From assembly GCA_019321725.1 (NCBI GenBank), contig CM033116.1, forward strand, positions 10,868,841 to 10,932,840: a stretch of 64,000 nt of DNA, given 5' to 3'. The translations under genes and the position numbers were made by a program. Source of the DNA: Paulownia fortunei. Taxonomy: Eukaryota; Streptophyta; Magnoliopsida; Lamiales; Paulowniaceae. This document shows positions 62,877 to 64,000 of the stretch, piece after piece. Positions within the stretch are counted from its first letter, which is position 1. The number at the start of each line of letters is the position of its first letter. The notes under the pieces were generated by a model. It was given only the letters and a program-made list of their open reading frames with translations, made no database searches and was not told the DNA's origin.

Positions 62877-64000
62877 TGATAACTCATAATTTAACACATT
62901 TTTTGGTACTCTCAATTGTACAAATTAGGATGTTTTATCACATAATTCAGGTTTTTGTGCATTTTTTTATATATATATTGTCTAGGTGCAAAGTGGACAA
63001 GTTGTGTGGAAAATTGAAACAAGAAAAAAACTTGGGCAAAAGTTGAAGTTTTGGAGCTGCAACACTAGAACTCGCGCCATAGGGTGGTTGACTCAAAAAC
63101 TGTAATATTTTTTAGAGCACAATTGCATATGTTATTGCCTTACAATTACTAAATTTGTGTCTTATTTTGTGATAATTGTGTGTAGAGGCTAAAAATGAAG
63201 AATGGAGTGAAGATATGGTGAAAAATGGCCAAAATTTGACAAAGAAGAACTCGCGTTGTGATACCCCTAGGTCGCGCAACAACGTGAGTAGCTAAAATCA
63301 GGCAGTGAGTTCTATTTTTGGTGGCGCTGCATCCCTCCCTCTTTGGCAGCGCAACGTCGGACAAAGTACAACTCATGCCACTATTGAGTACCTGAATTTG
63401 GGCAGTGAGCAGGCCTTTCTCATGCACCCCTACGACACCCCCTTTAGGCACCTCAACGCCAGAAGAATAGAGCATTCCGCACATGGTCCAGACATGAAGA
63501 AAATAATTGTGAAATTTTGAGGGACAGGTAGTAATCTAATCCTGCATGGAATCTTTCTTGTTATACACCACTACACCCTCACATACCATGTGACACTCTA
63601 TTAGATATACTATTTGTACACAATTACATCATACAAATGATATATATATACATGCTTACATATTATTGTCTTGAACAACACACAATACACATCATTCAAC
63701 ACATAATTGATCACCCGCACACACTCTATACCTAAATTCACATACACTTTTCATCTCCATCCAAAATACCCATTATTCCATATTTCTACACCAAAACACA
63801 CACACATACCCATCATTAAGGAGTTTGAGATTCAGGACAAGGGGAAGAATGAGTTAGTTTGGGCAAGGAGAATCTAAAGCTAAAAGTGAATACTCTCCAA
63901 AGGGGTTGTAATTTTTACTTTAGTTTTCTTTTGATTTTGTTTAGTTCTAAAGAATATTTTATAGGCATGATGTTGAGAAACAAGTGTTGTTTGCTTTATT
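62877..64000 (+). mobile_element. Athila-like gypsy LTR, cut by window end (copy B)
   Basis: Same as 36823-37946. Confidence 0.7.

Larger units (their letters stand above)
42161..64000. repeat. Segmental duplication, copy B
   Basis: Counterpart of 17175-37946 in direct orientation; differs by the hAT-like insertion, an 11-base deletion near 60620 and the point differences confined to 42161-45095 and 59310-61402. Reaches the window end. Confidence 0.95.

Noticed and set aside
1..64000. A previously undescribed multi-gene system
   Set aside because: Every coding trace that can be read belongs to known retrotransposon or transposon families; no set of unexplained intact genes is present.

Overview
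The window is repeat-rich plant nuclear DNA. It is AT-rich and consists almost entirely of nested, decayed LTR retrotransposons (Ty1/copia and Ty3/gypsy), one L1-type LINE fragment and one hAT-like DNA transposon. Primer-binding sites (PBS) match plant initiator-Met and Asp tRNAs, and a pseudo-tRNA resembles plant tRNA-Ile(AAU), so an angiosperm is likely; the species cannot be told. I see no intact host gene, no rRNA, no CRISPR array and no bacterial-type operon.

Layout. 1-2133: LINE on the minus strand (ORF1 and start of the endonuclease), inserted in a copia LTR whose remainder runs to 3548. 3549-5430: an unclassified relic and an Athila-like gypsy LTR fragment. 5882-8700: copia 3' LTR, RNase H and RT (minus). 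8702-10130: another copia LTR fragment. 10131-18632: rearranged gypsy element (minus) with two ~2.8-kb LTRs, each followed by its own leader and PBS, and only scraps of RT and integrase. 18633-23649: 5' half of a copia element (minus: start of integrase, protease, gag, leader, PBS, LTR). 23650-25244: Athila-like LTR pieces in opposite orientations. 25245-28299: complete solo gypsy LTR with 5-bp target duplication. 28401-36058: decayed copia element (plus). 36059-40017: relic, then an Athila-like LTR with gag/protease/RT remnant (plus). 40018-40117: assembly gap of 100 N. 40118-42160: 5' end of a second, younger gypsy element (minus). 42161-64000: a second copy of 17175-37946.

The main structural feature is this duplication (offset 24986 to 24990, then 26054 bases). 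Its identity is mosaic: about 3% divergent at 17175-20105, essentially identical at 20106-34319, divergent again at 34320-35348, then identical to the window end. Copy B alone carries a 1067-bp hAT-like insertion (59514-60580) with perfect 8-bp target duplications and an internal decayed tRNA-Ile-like gene that keeps pol III A and B boxes and a T-run. A third, older copy of part of the unit lies at 2150-5430.

The genes do not work together as a pathway. What can be read is an order of insertions: Athila-like elements first, copia elements into or beside them, the gypsy LTRs into copia integrase and into an Athila PBS, duplication of the block, then the second gypsy element and the hAT-like element in copy B only. 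Most coding regions carry stops and frameshifts, many of them C-to-T or G-to-A, as expected for methylated, silenced plant transposons.
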